From: Aquila chrysaetos chrysaetos
Taxonomy: Eukaryota; Chordata; Aves; Accipitriformes; Accipitridae
Reading direction: 5' to 3'
Assembly (NCBI RefSeq): GCF_900496995.4
Contig: NW_024470388.1
Location: forward strand, 124,001-188,000
Length of the DNA: 64,000 nt
The notes under the pieces were generated by a model. That model was not told the DNA's origin, searched no databases, and saw only the letters and a list, made by a program, of their open reading frames with translations. The stretch's first letter is position 1, and each line of letters starts with the position of its first letter. The translations under genes and the position numbers were made by a program. Shown in pieces: positions 12,168 through 24,000 of the stretch.

Positions 12168-12361
12168 GGAAGCTTATGCTAGAGGAAGGATGGAGAAGCC
12201 TCCCTTTTTACCAGAGGAGCCCTTGTCTTCCTCCTCCTCCTCCTCCTCTTCCTCCACCTCAGATGCTCCCGTTCCAGACGAGTTGTTGTGTCTCATCTGT
12301 AAGGATATAGTGACTGATGCAGCTGTCATTCCCTGCTGTGGCAACAGTTATTGTGACAAAT
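12168..12361 (+). pseudogene. RBBP6: RBBP6-like exon: poly-Ser and start of RING domain
   Basis: A strong acceptor (pyrimidine tract, cctccag) is followed by EAYARGRMEKPPFLPEEP, a Ser run encoded by TCC repeats, then ELLCLICKDIV and IPCCGNSYCDK. Donor gtaagt at 12362. The first RING cysteines are present. The Ser run looks longer than in the canonical gene and comes from a TCC microsatellite. The exon with the remaining RING cysteines was not found downstream. Confidence 0.8.
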
Positions 12362-13185
12362 GTAAGTGTTACTCCCATGTTTGTTAATTCTAAACATCAC
12401 ATCTGATTTTCTGAAAGCAGAAAGAGGAGGGAACAAAATTACTTTGTTACCAGTTTTATTTTATGCTTAAGTATACCCTGAACAGGAAAGGGCTCTTCTG
12501 GTATAAAGGGAGAAAAAAGCCAGGAAGCCTTTTCCCCTTTGTATGTATCTAGCTAAGCCTTCTTTGCAAGGGGAAGGATGAGTGTGAGAAGAGTGGCTAA
12601 TTGTGCAGGTGGTTACAGTATTAGATACTGAATGCGTTTAGTTTGTCCACAGCCCTTTGTCTCATCCAAAATTATAGAGCCAACTCTGGTGACTTAGAGT
12701 GGTCTGCAACAAACGGATAGTTAGGCATTTAATCCACATTCTTCTCCACAGGAGAGTTGGTTAAAACCTTCAGAACTTGAACCTCCTAATGGTTTTTTGA
12801 ACCTACTAATGGGTTTTTTGAAACATGTTTCGTTCATTAACCTTGAGGTTGGGGACTTCTCGCTGTACTAGATAGTGGGGAAAAAGACGAGTTGCAACAT
12901 CAAGACACAGCCTACGCTACATCTTCAGATGTTCCAATGGTGAAATAGAAAAGGGTATAGTTATTTGCTGCATACTAGAAATTTTTTACACTATTGAACA
13001 TTTATAGCTTCATGCTCTCAGTTGAAGACTAGTCAAAATGACACCTCCTGTCTGAAGCCACAAAGACCCTGTCCACGCTTTTTTTGTCCTGGCAAGGCAG
13101 AATAAAAAAAGAAAAATAATTAATAAAAAGAAGCCAAGAATATTAGGCAGAACAGCTTATCTTCCAGGATTTTGTAACTTGCAAC
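12362..13185. other. Unassigned sequence after RING-like exon
   Basis: This begins with the donor of the RING-like exon and should be intron. I see no next RBBP6 exon, RNA gene or mobile element. Confidence 0.4.
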
Positions 13186-13345
13186 CTGCAGACCGACGCA
13201 GATGCCGCTGCAAGTGCGGATACCATTGCAACTACCAGCTCAGGTGCAGATACCGTTACAGATTAAGATACCATGGCAGAGGCAAATGCCACTGCAGAGG
13301 CAGGTACCACTGCAGAGGCAGGTACCACTGCAGAGGCAGGTAACT
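13186..13345 (+). repeat. 18-bp minisatellite
   Basis: Units of about 18 bp (ggtaccactgcagaggca) are nearly perfect at the right end and increasingly diverged to the left. The period keeps a frame open and gives a hexapeptide repeat like VPLQRQ. The array is flanked by a direct repeat containing attttgtaacttgca at about 13173 and 13397, so the whole block may have spread by slippage or unequal exchange. I treat it as non-coding. Confidence 0.8.
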
Positions 13346-16271
13346 GTTGCAGTTAGCGTTGCACATACCGTTATGCCAAACTTTTTATATTCCAAGATTT
13401 TGTAACTTGCATCCAAGCTCTGTGCCCCCCAGAACCATCATCTCCATCTTCTCCACCATCTCCTCCTGCCATCAGCCACAGAAGGAAGTCTCTCTCGATA
13501 GCTTCAGTAATTTGACCGGAAGAAAGCGAGGAAATGTGTTCCTGTACTAAGGAGGAAGGGCAGGAACTTGGGAGTCATCTTCCTTTTCTTACAATCATTA
13601 GGCATGTCCGTCCTTGCTATAACAGAGATTCCCTTGGCAAGAACCAAATGGCATCTCTCAGGAGAAGTTAGCTTCTAGTTCTAACTCTTGACTATTTTCT
13701 GACTTTCCTCACCTTTTGGAGCTGGGCCAGAGCCCTCTCAACATCAGAAATTGCTTTTTGGAGTTAAGCAACAGTAACCCTGAGTTTCTCATCTCTACTC
13801 ATTTCTGCCTTGCTCTCGCAATCCTCGAGAAGGATGCAGAAAGACTCTCAGGACTGTGACCTCTCTGTCTGGCCAGCCCAAGTACATTTATTACAATACA
13901 GATTCCTCCTACGTGGTCTATTTGTGCTAACCAGCCACTTAACTCACAGGAATATGAAAGCAGCTCTTCTCAGGAAAAAAAAACCAACAACCATAACCAA
14001 ACCCCAAACCCACTACAGATGACCACAAGCGTTAGCTTTCAAACGGGCACTGTTTGAAAACAGAAACACTCTGCCCAGCCACAAACGCAAAGGAATAAAT
14101 TCAGTGTGCTTTTAGTCCGTAACATCAAGAAACAAGACGTTCAGTTGTGTTTCACGGTTATTGGGCCCGTTACATTGCCATGTTCACTTACAAACAGAGG
14201 AAAAAAAACCCTTACAAACCTCTCTAAAGTGGGTCAGAGGAATAGCCACTCTCACAAAGATTGCTCCAGATGGAATCAACAAGATCAACCATGAAATGCT
14301 GAGCAAATGCCCCAGCTGCAGTTTTCTCGGAGGAGTCCTCCTGTTTCTGCACCGTTTGCATCGGCTGGCGTTCGCAAGGTGCCTTTCAAGACAACGCTGC
14401 ATGTCAGAATTCAGCCTCTTGTTGGTACGTCTGTGACCTGGATTTGGAAGAGTGACCACAATGTACAACTCCTCAATCCACACAAAATCAAGGACACCAC
14501 TATTTGCATTCTCCAGCCCCTCCAGTCCCTGTGGATGAAAAACAAACAAACCCCCCCCGCCCCCCACACGTTCCTGTGAAGAAGCGATGGGCCAAACTAA
14601 TCCTCTCCTGCTGCCCTAGCGTGCACTAGTCTAATTAGACAGTGTTTTATTGGGCTTGCAGAGAAAGAGAGCCTTGGGACAAGCTGAAGGCTGTCCAGGA
14701 TTTTCTGCACTTTTCAGCATTCACATTTTATATCCAGTTTGGTTTAAGTAAAGCCTTTTCTGTTGACTGCTAATTGGGTACTGCTCTTATCGTTCCCTGA
14801 CTACTTGGATATCGTGAATGCATGCGCACCACAAGTCACGTCTCCTTATTTCGGGAATGTGTTATTTCCCGCCGAGTACCAAGACGACAGCTCTTAATTA
14901 CATGTCCCGAGAGCAGCCTCCACCGACTGTCCCCTGCTGCGCACCAACACGAACAGCACTGTCCTCTCCCCTGCCCATCTCCACGCTCCGGAGGAGCTGT
15001 TCACACACCCCTGCCCGGGCCATGCTGCCTCAAAATCCCTGCTGTGCTGCTCAAGGCCATGAAAACTGTCACGCTACAGCTGTACCCAGATCACTGTTCC
15101 TCATTCTGAGTGAGACTGCCCATTCCTGTGTATTCCCCCCTGTCTACAGCAGCTGGTGCCTTCTGTCTTGTAAGCCTTTTGGAAAAGTACCCCTTTTTTC
15201 CTGAATACCCTCTTTGACCTCACTACAGGACACGTCCCCAGTCCATCCCCACGGCTGGTAAAGTCTGTAGCGATACAGAATTGCGCAGGGATGACTAATA
15301 CCCAGTGCTCCAGCTCATTTCAATTGTTTCAGACAAGGCTTTTGGCTAGAACACACTCCAGAAAATTTAAAGCCTAACACTCCCATCTGGATCGGCAGCT
15401 CTTTCTTCGTCAGTTCTTTGCATTTCTCTCATTCCTTGGGAGTACACAGCAAGACTTTCCTCATCCAAAGAGGCAACAAAGATCAGTCACAAACTTGCAG
15501 AAAACCGGACATCCACATACTTGCCGCCTACCCAGTAACATTAGCAAGGCCCTGCCTATACACAAAGATTAAATCAATGTACAGTTTTCCTACGCAGGAA
15601 GCAACTAAGGATCAACCAAATACAACCATCTGTTGTTACCTATTTGCACAAGAGGCACATGCTGCTTCAGCTTCTATCTTTCAGGCTGTTACCCATGAGA
15701 AAATGGAAGCAGGTTTTATTGTAAGAGGAAACCTTCAATTGGAAAGCCAGTTCATGGCCTGATTTGCCTCTCTATGCACGTATCTAGTGAACAGCCGAGG
15801 AAACCTTACACGAGCGGTTAGCAAAGCAAACCCGGGACACCTCAGGAGGCCCCGTAACTACACGAGTCTGTCTTTCCTTTTCAGCCCAGTTCCCAAAGCA
15901 CCAAGGCAGGAGCAGGCAGGGCACTCACGCGCTCGGCTCACACCAGGGAGGACAGAGCGGGAGCAGCCCTCTGTCACCCAGGCTTAGCAACAACAATTTC
16001 TGCTCCCATCTGCGGCTTAGTCCATATGTAGTCATACGTGTGTGTTACGGCCTAGCCATGGTGATACTGCTCAGTTTAGGGTTAAACACGAGACGCTGTC
16101 CTTTAAGGAGGACCACTACTCCACAGCTTCACTATGCAAGCCTGATTACTTTGTATAAACTATGCATGCTTTGATGAGGACCGCACCCTTGAAGCAGCAA
16201 GGAAAGACTGATAAAAAGGAAACATCCTGCTCCAGAAGGCACCCGAAGACTGCCAAAGAAGCATGAACTAG
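13346..16271. other. Palindrome spacer, unassigned distal part
   Basis: About 2.9 kb with scattered short open frames on both strands (for example 14184-14567 on -, 15418-15762 on +). None shows domains, motifs or splice structure that I recognise. No mobile element was identified up to the LTR at 16272. Confidence 0.4.
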
Positions 16272-16834
16272 TGTCCTGGTTTCAGCTGGGATAGAGTTAA
16301 TTGTCTTCCTAGTAGCAGGTACAGTGCTATGTTTTGAGGTCAGTATGCAAAGAATGTTGATAACACTGATGGCTTCAGTTGTTGCTAAGTAGTGTTTAGA
16401 CTAAAGTCAAGGATTTTTCAGCTTCTCATCCCCAGCCACTGAGAAAGCTGGAGGGGCACAAGAAGTTGGGAGGGGACACAGCCAGGGCAGCTGACCCAAA
16501 CTGGCCAACGGGGTATTCCATACCATGTGACAGCCCATCTAGTATAGGAACGGGGGATCGCCGTTCGGGAACTAGCTGGGTGTCGATCGGCAGGTGGTGA
16601 GCAATTGCACTGCGCATCATTTGTACATTCCAATCCTTTTATTATTACTGTTGTCATTTTATTAGTGTTATCATTATTAGGTTCTTCTTTTCTGTTCTAT
16701 TAAACCATTCCTATCTCAACCCATGAGTTTGACTTCTTTTCCCGATTCTCTCCCCCATCCCATTGCGGGGCGGGGGGGGAGTGAGTGAGCGGCTGCGTGG
16801 TGCTTAAGTTGCTGGCTGGGGTTAAACCACGACA
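16272..16834 (+). mobile_element. Solo LTR, ERVL-like family (copy B), without target duplication
   Basis: A 563-bp LTR in forward orientation starts tgtcctggtttcagctggg and ends gttaaaccacgaca. The five bases on the left are actag and on the right atctc, so there is no target duplication, unlike copies A and C. Its right end touches the inner end of the right palindrome arm. The junction therefore probably arose by recombination and not by simple insertion. Confidence 0.88.
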
Positions 16835-19237
16835 ATCTCCCTCCGAACGAGGGAAAAATAACATCAGAAACTCTCAACGGGACACAACAATAGCTTGAAC
16901 TCATTGAAACCTGACACAGAAGATGGCTCTATGAACTTCTCATCCTACTTTTTAACAACCAAAACACTTTAGTACGCTTTAGTGGTACGCTTTAGACAAC
17001 CACGATTAATTGCAAGAAATCACACAAGATCATCTGAACGCCACTTTGAAGGCTGTTTAATGTTTAAGCAAGCTGGGAAGAGATTTTGTCACCCACGAGT
17101 CCATCAGGAAGCACTCGCATCTTCAAGGGAACCAATTTTTGTAACACAAAACGGGTATTTTTAATCCTAAACCCATTTACTCTCAGCAGGGAAGGTAATT
17201 CATTGTATACTAGCACTCAGCTGTTCACACACACCTCCCCCCTTTTCTTAAAAAAAAAAAAAAAAAAAACAACAAGAAGTTGCACTAAGCAGTATTTCAG
17301 ATGGAAGGCAAATGTAGGTAATCCTTCCAGAAATACAGGCAGCTCAAAGCAGTTGTCCTCCTGTCCCACAGGGAGCATCCCAATAGAAGACTGAGCTCCC
17401 CAACAGGTCCGGCATGACTGCAATCCCTCCCCAGGAAGCCCAAAGAGAAATATGATGCTCTTGAAAAATCCCAGCCCTCAGCACTTGAATCGTTTCAGAG
17501 CACAAATCTGGGCGACAACAGGAGCCCCATTTGAGGCTCAGCAAAGCACAGCCCGGGAAAACCAAAGCCAGGAGACGAACTCGGAGCTTTTACAGAAGGC
17601 CTCTGCACAGCAGAAGCATCCTCACTTCCAACACCCTGGATTTTTCCCCTCCATCTCCAGCACTGCCTCCCATCTCCCCGTGCTCTCCCCTCGCCCAGGC
17701 ACCTTTCCCACCCATTCCATGACCTCCCAATGCCTCTGTCTTTCTCTGTGTTTGTGGGGCGGATGTTACCTCGGAAACATCGTCCCAGGCGGGTCACCTG
17801 CATCTCCTTCTCTTCTTCCTCTGCTGACACATGACTGCTCCAGCTGCCTGAGGCACTTTTGCACCTCCAAAGCCCTTTCGGCCTGCCTCCCTTCTGCTGT
17901 TAAATCCTGTTCCTGCAAGAGAAGGGACAGCCACTTCCTCTCCCCTCTGTGGCATCTTACCTGCATCTTCCTGAGCTGGTGGGGCAGCTGGTGGGAACTG
18001 TCGCCATCAGCCCCGGCTGCACTGCAAGTCTTCTCCTGGCACGGGCGCAGCTCTGGGTGTGCTTGGTGCGTACCATGCTTCCTGAAGGAGAACACCAACA
18101 ATCAAAGTGACTCCTGGGCAGTGTCCTGCTGGGAGAGCTGATTTGAAGGCAAGTTTGCTGCAGGTCCTGAGGCCGGCTGGTCCAGGGCTGCTCCCTCTCC
18201 CCCAGCTCGGCCACAGGTCCATGCCTGGATCCTTCCAACAGGATTTTGGAAAGCCCGTTCCCAGCTGTGAGCGCCAGCCCAAGGGCACAGGGGCACAAAC
18301 AGCCCCCTCCTCCAAGGGCCCCAGCCCCCAACTGGCCAAACTTCCAAACAGGATCTCCCTGCTATTTTAAGAAAACAAACTGTATGCTCCCAGATTCAGT
18401 AGTCTGACTAAGACTCTCAGAGGGTGATTTGGGATTCAATTCCAGAACAAAACAATATCCATTACAGAATCTCAGCCACCACCTCCATCATCATCATCAC
18501 TGACCCACAAAAGCTGCCTTGTAAAAAAAACTTACAGCTGATTAAAATTACCCTCTCCTCCCCAAATCTTTGTCCCTCTCATACCCTCAGACTACTGCAG
18601 TAATAATCACATCATTATTTTGTAATTACCACCGATCTGAATCCCCTCCAACACATTACTCACTGATGTGACTGACAGTACTGTTGAAAAGGGAGAACCA
18701 TCACTAACCACGCACCCACCTGTCAGTCCTTCTGCCTCTGTGACTGAGCACATCTACATGGCTATCTCTGCCTGACAGGAGATGACAGGCCTGGGAAAAA
18801 AAAAAAAAAAAAAAAATCTTACATTGTCTTGGCTCTAGAGTAAGCAAGGAATTTATGATAGTGATAAAAACAAGTTTAAGAGAAAGCAGGATAGCGGTAG
18901 AAGCAGAAAATATGGTATGTCTCACCCACCTCTCATTTCAGAGGAAGTTCCAGGGGTGGGTTTTTGCCTTTGTCTGTGGGGTTTTCTCACCACAGAACAG
19001 CCCAAGTAAAAAACACACACCTGTGTGTTATGTAGAACTGTAAACTACAAGAGTAAAACTAGCCAGTCTACGTAATTGCACTTCTACCCAGGACACATCG
19101 GTCGCTCTTTTTACATTTCAGTGGAGAGCTTTGCGTTAAAAATCCCTAAATTCTGATACGAAAAAAGCAAAACGTCACCTGTAAATCTTGGAAAGGAACA
19201 ATACATTGAAGGAAAACTGTTCCTATAAACTGCAAAT
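16835..19237 (-). repeat. Right arm of the large inverted repeat
   Basis: Reverse complement of 4617-6990. The inner edge is at the LTR border (atctccctcc...) and the outer edge is near aaatgacac at ~19237, where an inverted UBAP2 intron copy begins. Differences from the left arm are mostly single bases plus length changes in the poly-A/T runs. The open frame shared with the left arm is cut short here by a TAA. Confidence 0.9.
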
Positions 19238-19244
19238 GACACTT

Positions 19245-20230
19245 TTTTTCCCTAGCTGACCAGGCCTGAAAGTTATACCTTACGGTCGAGGCCGAGAACG
19301 TAACTTACAGTACAGCACGGAACCAACGGAATGAACATTGAACAAAGGCAAACAAAACAAAGCCATAAAAAACGGGGATGCTTTGGTGCTCAAAAAGCCC
19401 CTCCTCGTGCAAAATCAGAAGCAAGAGAGAGCCTAACCCTAACAAGTATTTTACTATTCTCTACAGAAACAGCCACAAGAAAATACAGCACTTTTCATAA
19501 CAAAGCTGCCAGCTAAATTAGATGCCCTCATTTAAGGGCAACCACTTCTGGCAGCTCTTGGAGGGGGGGGACCAGAAGAAATCCGGGCAGTTTCACGGAT
19601 TAATTTTACTTCTCCATTCTTCAAAACTGTTCCCCATCTGCAGGAATGACCATGACACCACTTCAGGCAGCAAGGCAAGAAGTACTTCAGTCCAACGTAC
19701 AGTTTTAAACCACTCCCTCGCCCACTCTCCCCAGCTCTGCTAAGAAGCCCCAATTCACCATCGGACCTAGGGCAGAGACACACACAAGAGCCACCAGCAC
19801 AACCAAGTCAGACGTGCTTGGAATCCAGGCATCCTCTTTTCATGGCACTTGCTACCCGCCCAACAGCAGCAACCCTCCAACCAAAATTTCTAAGCATGTA
19901 CACAGCTTTTCAACAAACAACTGTGGGGAGATGATGTTTCCAACGTGAATGGAGTAATTCCTGTTATTTGACATAGTCACCTTTTTATTCAACAGAAAAC
20001 ACTAGGGTATTAAAGGACAATCAACCAGGTCCTAGCTGTGAAACAGGAAAAAACCCCAAACACCTGATATCCCACCCAATTAGTTTCTTACTTGAAAAAA
20101 TACAGTACAAAGGAGAGTATGAAAATAGAACTCAACCCGTACAGCCTCAGGACGTCGCCCAACTAACAGGCACTGAGACAACCAGACACGTAGTGCAAAT
20201 GAGTTAAGCTGTGCTGAGTGCACTTCCAGG
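19245..20230 (-). repeat. Inverted diverged copy of a UBAP2 intron segment
   Basis: Read in reverse complement this matches 47716-48815, the intron between the UBAP2 exons at 47020 and 49715. Shared landmarks include ccctagctgaccaggcctg, the stretch encoding EQRQTKQS...FHNKAA on one strand, cttttcaacaaacaa, and cctggaagtgca beside the gap. Identity is roughly 80-90% by eye with small indels. The copy is cut by the assembly gap, so its far end is unknown. Confidence 0.8.
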
Positions 20231-20730
20231 NNNNNNNNNNNNNNNNNNNNNNNNNNNNNNNNNNNNNNNNNNNNNNNNNNNNNNNNNNNNNNNNNNNNNN
20301 NNNNNNNNNNNNNNNNNNNNNNNNNNNNNNNNNNNNNNNNNNNNNNNNNNNNNNNNNNNNNNNNNNNNNNNNNNNNNNNNNNNNNNNNNNNNNNNNNNNN
20401 NNNNNNNNNNNNNNNNNNNNNNNNNNNNNNNNNNNNNNNNNNNNNNNNNNNNNNNNNNNNNNNNNNNNNNNNNNNNNNNNNNNNNNNNNNNNNNNNNNNN
20501 NNNNNNNNNNNNNNNNNNNNNNNNNNNNNNNNNNNNNNNNNNNNNNNNNNNNNNNNNNNNNNNNNNNNNNNNNNNNNNNNNNNNNNNNNNNNNNNNNNNN
20601 NNNNNNNNNNNNNNNNNNNNNNNNNNNNNNNNNNNNNNNNNNNNNNNNNNNNNNNNNNNNNNNNNNNNNNNNNNNNNNNNNNNNNNNNNNNNNNNNNNNN
20701 NNNNNNNNNNNNNNNNNNNNNNNNNNNNNN
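20231..20730. other. Assembly gap, 500 Ns
   Basis: Exactly 500 unknown bases, a size often used as a placeholder, so the real gap length is unknown. Order and orientation across it are not proven by sequence. Open frames drawn through the Ns are meaningless. Confidence 0.99.
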
Positions 20731-22020
20731 CCTCTTAAAATTGTGATCATATTCTCCTGGTTAAAGAAATAAAGTTTAACTACAGAAACTATCAGAAGGG
20801 GAGAAATAGAATACATACAATTGCTGGAAAGTGGATGAAGGCAAACATTTTCTGTACAATATTGGAAGTCTTAGTTTTTATTTGAAACAACAGCAACACT
20901 TAAAAGGAAAAAAAATGTATTTTAGTGGGAGTGTTTCCTTTATCAGGAAGCAGCATGAGAACTTGTTTTTAATTTCTTTAACTTCAGTACATCATATCAA
21001 ACAATAATAAGGTTTTGTTATTTCTGATTTGTTGATGTTGAGTTTTATGAGGATGCTGGAGTATATTTTCCTGTTCTCCTCACCTATCAACTGGCCATAG
21101 GAGGCGTGTAGTAGTTGTTAAATATATTGTCTCTTTGGTGATTGGAGAATGATTTTATCATAGGAACAGGAGCTGAAAAGCACAGGCATTTCACTGCAGA
21201 TGGAGGAAATACACTTGTGAGGTCGATGCTTGCAAATGGTTCACGACCGTTCATTCAGTTCTGGGAAAATGCCAGAGCCTCAGTGAAAGATTTGCAAGTG
21301 TAGTGTACAGTGAGCATAAATAACTTTGTTAGGAGCCGATAATACTACTTCTAAGAAATACTAAATACATCTGTGTAATAAACTTTTTCAGCTGCTGCTG
21401 CACGAAGTACGTGTTTTGACGAATGCCGTAATCCCAGCAGACTTCTGAATTAGGTGGCTTGATTGGAGCTTGTGGCGTGAGTTTGCCACAGGGGTGTAGT
21501 GTAAACTTCAATGTAGCTGAGGCTGGTAGCTGAGACTTGTGTTTTGCATGCTGGCTCACCTGAAGAGAACATTTCGTCTCTTATATGTCAAGCATGCTTT
21601 TGTGTTGTCGCAAACATCCTCAGCCTCCTCAATTTGCTTAGTTTTCAGGGCTCATCAGTGTTTTGGCCACGGTTAGTCTTATTCTGGGTTATGTGAGCAT
21701 AAGAAACCTGTTGACATTACAAAGAATTTAATAGTTAACCAAGGGACTGCAGACCATAGGCTGCTGCTCGTGCCATTAGCTGGCCTCCTTTTGCCATATA
21801 ATGCAGGAGTCTCATAACACTACAAAAAGTACAGTACACATTGTTCTAAAATGTATGGTGGGGAAAGGGCTGAACAGTAGAGAAACAGTCTTTTCAATTG
21901 CAAATATGCTTGAGCTGAATCTTCTTTCTTCGTTTTGGTCAGTGCAAGAGTTGTGGGCTGGCAGCATTATGCACAGGACAGAGTTGTGTTCCAGAAAGAT
22001 GGAATTAAAATACGTTGTAT
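20731..22020. other. Unassigned sequence between gap and ERV1 provirus
   Basis: About 1.3 kb of AT-rich sequence without a recognised exon, RNA gene or repeat. It ends at the four-base target site gtat of the outer provirus. It may be UBAP2 intron, but no exon proves this. Confidence 0.4.
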
Positions 22021-22706
22021 TGTTACCGAAAAAGCCGGTCAAAGAAACTCTCTAAGACTCGATTTTTGAGTTTTAGAAAGCAGGCATTCTTTATTGCAGC
22101 GCTGGGTGCACGGGGGATCGCTCCACCTATCGTGCACACCGTTACCTACAGCAAGCAAAATTTATATTGTTCTAGTCATATGCATATTCATATTATCATT
22201 TACATAGTGTCCACCCTTTGGTCACGCGCAGTGTGGGTCATCTCTTTTTCCTAGTTAGCTGGCCTTGGCAAGTTTTAATTACAAAAACTCAGCAGAACTC
22301 AAAGCTTATCATCAGGGCCCAAGGCACATCAGGCCCGAGGCCTCCTGTCTGTTGGTGCCTCCAGCAGCGCATACCATTGACAAAGCTCAAGGTTTTTCTT
22401 ATCTAATTAGTACATACCAAAATTTCGAAGTTTTCAAGCAAGCAAAAGTTCGTTAGTACCGCATGACTGTGCCCAACTGTGCCCGTGAGCAAGGCTTTTG
22501 GCATCGACAAGGCATCGATTCCAAGAGATATAAAATACCCCTGGCCCAACCTAGTTCTACAATTGATTCTAGGTGCTGGCCAAGGCGGGGTTTTGAGTCA
22601 AAGCTACTCCCGCCCTTAATACGTATTTTGAGTTCCCTTCTTATGACTTAGGAAGTCATAGATATCTCTGCCATTTTTCCTTCTCATGCCTTTGTTCAAG
22701 GCATCA
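22021..22706 (-). mobile_element. ERV1 3' LTR (complete)
   Basis: A 686-bp LTR, bounded in the + strand by tgttacc and ggcatca. A polypurine tract (a C/T run at 22707-22724 in the + strand) borders it on the inner side, as expected for a 3' LTR of a - strand element. It keeps about 200 bp of U3 (near 22460-22672) that are missing from the 5' LTR. Confidence 0.88.
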
Positions 22707-22793
22707 ACCCCCCCCTTTTATTGAGACTTTGGACTTACAAATCCAAAGCCTCAATACCCAAACTTAATTTTCATGTACATTCGACTACAACAG

Positions 22794-23213
22794 CTACAGC
22801 ATTGAATCATTACACAGGCTGAGATGCATACACAGATTACAATTATTGCAATAATGAATAGATTTTTTCAACCAAGTCCAATTAGGTAGCCATGAGGTAA
22901 GTTTGTGCCATAACTCCTCAAATCCCCAGGACGTATTGTCCTTCGTAACTTGATGTAAGATTTTTGTTTGTTTCCAAATCTCTGCTAGATCAGTAGAAAT
23001 TCTGCCACTTTGATCTACATATGTACAGCAGCTCGTATTAACAATTGTACAAACACCTCCTCGTGAAGCTGGTAGTAAGTCAAGAGCCATTCGATTTTGC
23101 ATCACTACATGAGACAAACTAGATATTTCAATTTGTAATGCCTGTATGGCATCAGTGGTTCTGTTTTCAATGTCCTCTGTTACAGCTGATATATTTACTA
23201 TTGCCTTTTCCAA
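22794..23213 (-). pseudogene. ERV1 envelope transmembrane subunit fragment
   Basis: A 139-codon frame carries the ectodomain of a gammaretrovirus-type transmembrane protein. It has a heptad-like region, then QNRMALDLL (the immunosuppressive-domain position), then a CX6CC motif (CTIVNTSCC), the form that links covalently to the surface subunit. After WLPNW the membrane anchor is not recognisable and the frame ends. It is out of frame with the upstream envelope fragments, so no envelope protein can be made from this copy. Confidence 0.75.
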
Positions 23214-23503
23214 TTCACTAACTCCAAGCCAAGGGATAAACCATCTGGCAAAACTGTGGAATGCTGTGGGACGATCTATAAGGGGGTTATGAACCCTCCT
23301 GGTTCATTTGAGAAAAGTTTTTACCCATCCGCTCTGTTCATGTAGCTTGTCAATTATTGTTATATTGGGGACTACGGCTCCTAATGTGCATGCTCCTTGC
23401 CAATTGGGAGGTAGTACTTTTTGAGCATGTATTCCGCATAACCAATACCAACTGCTTCCTTCTGGGACTTGGAGGCCAAAGTAATTTGATGTCTCTATAT
23501 GAC

Positions 23504-23689
23504 TTAGTGTGGGCCTCCAATATGATCCAGTCCTGTTACATCCTTGGAAACATCCTGCAAAAGTTTTGTCATTTCGTTTAGCAGTGTAATCTCACACCCA
23601 TCATCTCCAGACTTAAGGGTGTAGAAGCTTAGAGAGTCATTACCTGGCCCATATAAGCATACAGTGGAATTTAGATTATCTTTTATCAT
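23504..23689 (-). pseudogene. ERV1 envelope surface subunit fragment, second frame
   Basis: A 61-codon frame overlapping the end of the first surface fragment in another frame. It reads as envelope-like sequence (MIKDNLNSTVCLYG..., with an N-glycosylation site NST). The change of frame marks an indel near 23690; another shift lies between it and the transmembrane part. Confidence 0.55.
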
Positions 23690-24000
23690 GGTAACTTGTA
23701 ACTTTCCTTCTTGTCTTTTTCCAGAGAGGCTTGGCCACCATGCATTGTCTGGATGTCCCTTACCATTTGTGGATTGTTAAATAATGATACATTTATTGGC
23801 AGTGGCACTCCTATCAAGGGTAGGACTCGGCTTTGTCCGGAGGTTGGCATTTGGGTACAAATCCAACAATCACTTTTGCAGAGTATTCGAGTTATATTTT
23901 GTGTTAAGATTAAGTGGAGGTTCAGATCCCAAGATGATATCTGGCACACTTGACTCATTGCTACCATAATTGTTACAGACAAAACATGAAAATCAGTCAT
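23686..24000 (-). pseudogene. ERV1 envelope surface subunit, N-terminal fragment
   Basis: A 104-codon frame starting just inside the end of integrase in a different frame, the overlap arrangement of gammaretroviruses. It includes CWIC, a CXXC motif of the kind used for disulfide linkage with the transmembrane subunit, and an N-glycosylation site (NVS). The frame stops early and the sequence continues in another frame. Confidence 0.7.

Larger units (their letters stand above)
10041..12361 (+). pseudogene. RBBP6: RBBP6-like gene fragment (four exon-like pieces)
   Basis: Four pieces in order and on one strand translate to the middle of RBBP6, a RING-type ubiquitin ligase that also works in mRNA 3'-end processing. 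They are a linker rich in Ala/Glu (10041-10129), the zinc knuckle (10248-10344), a segment with KKSTGIPRSF (from 11184), and the start of the RING domain with the preceding EKPPFLPEEP (12168-12361). Splice sites are kept on three pieces, so this is a segmental duplicate and not a retrocopy. Signs of decay: the CCHC zinc knuckle has lost its last Cys (Arg instead), the third piece diverges from the expected sequence and runs to a TAA at 11385, and no exon for the rest of the RING or the long C-terminal part is visible. The DWNN exons are also missing. A diverged functional paralogue is less likely. Confidence 0.75.

Noticed and set aside
15418-15762. 114-codon frame in the palindrome spacer as a gene
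   Set aside because: No domain, no splice context and no partner elsewhere in the window.
20163-20816. Open frames across the assembly gap
   Set aside because: They consist mostly of unknown residues.
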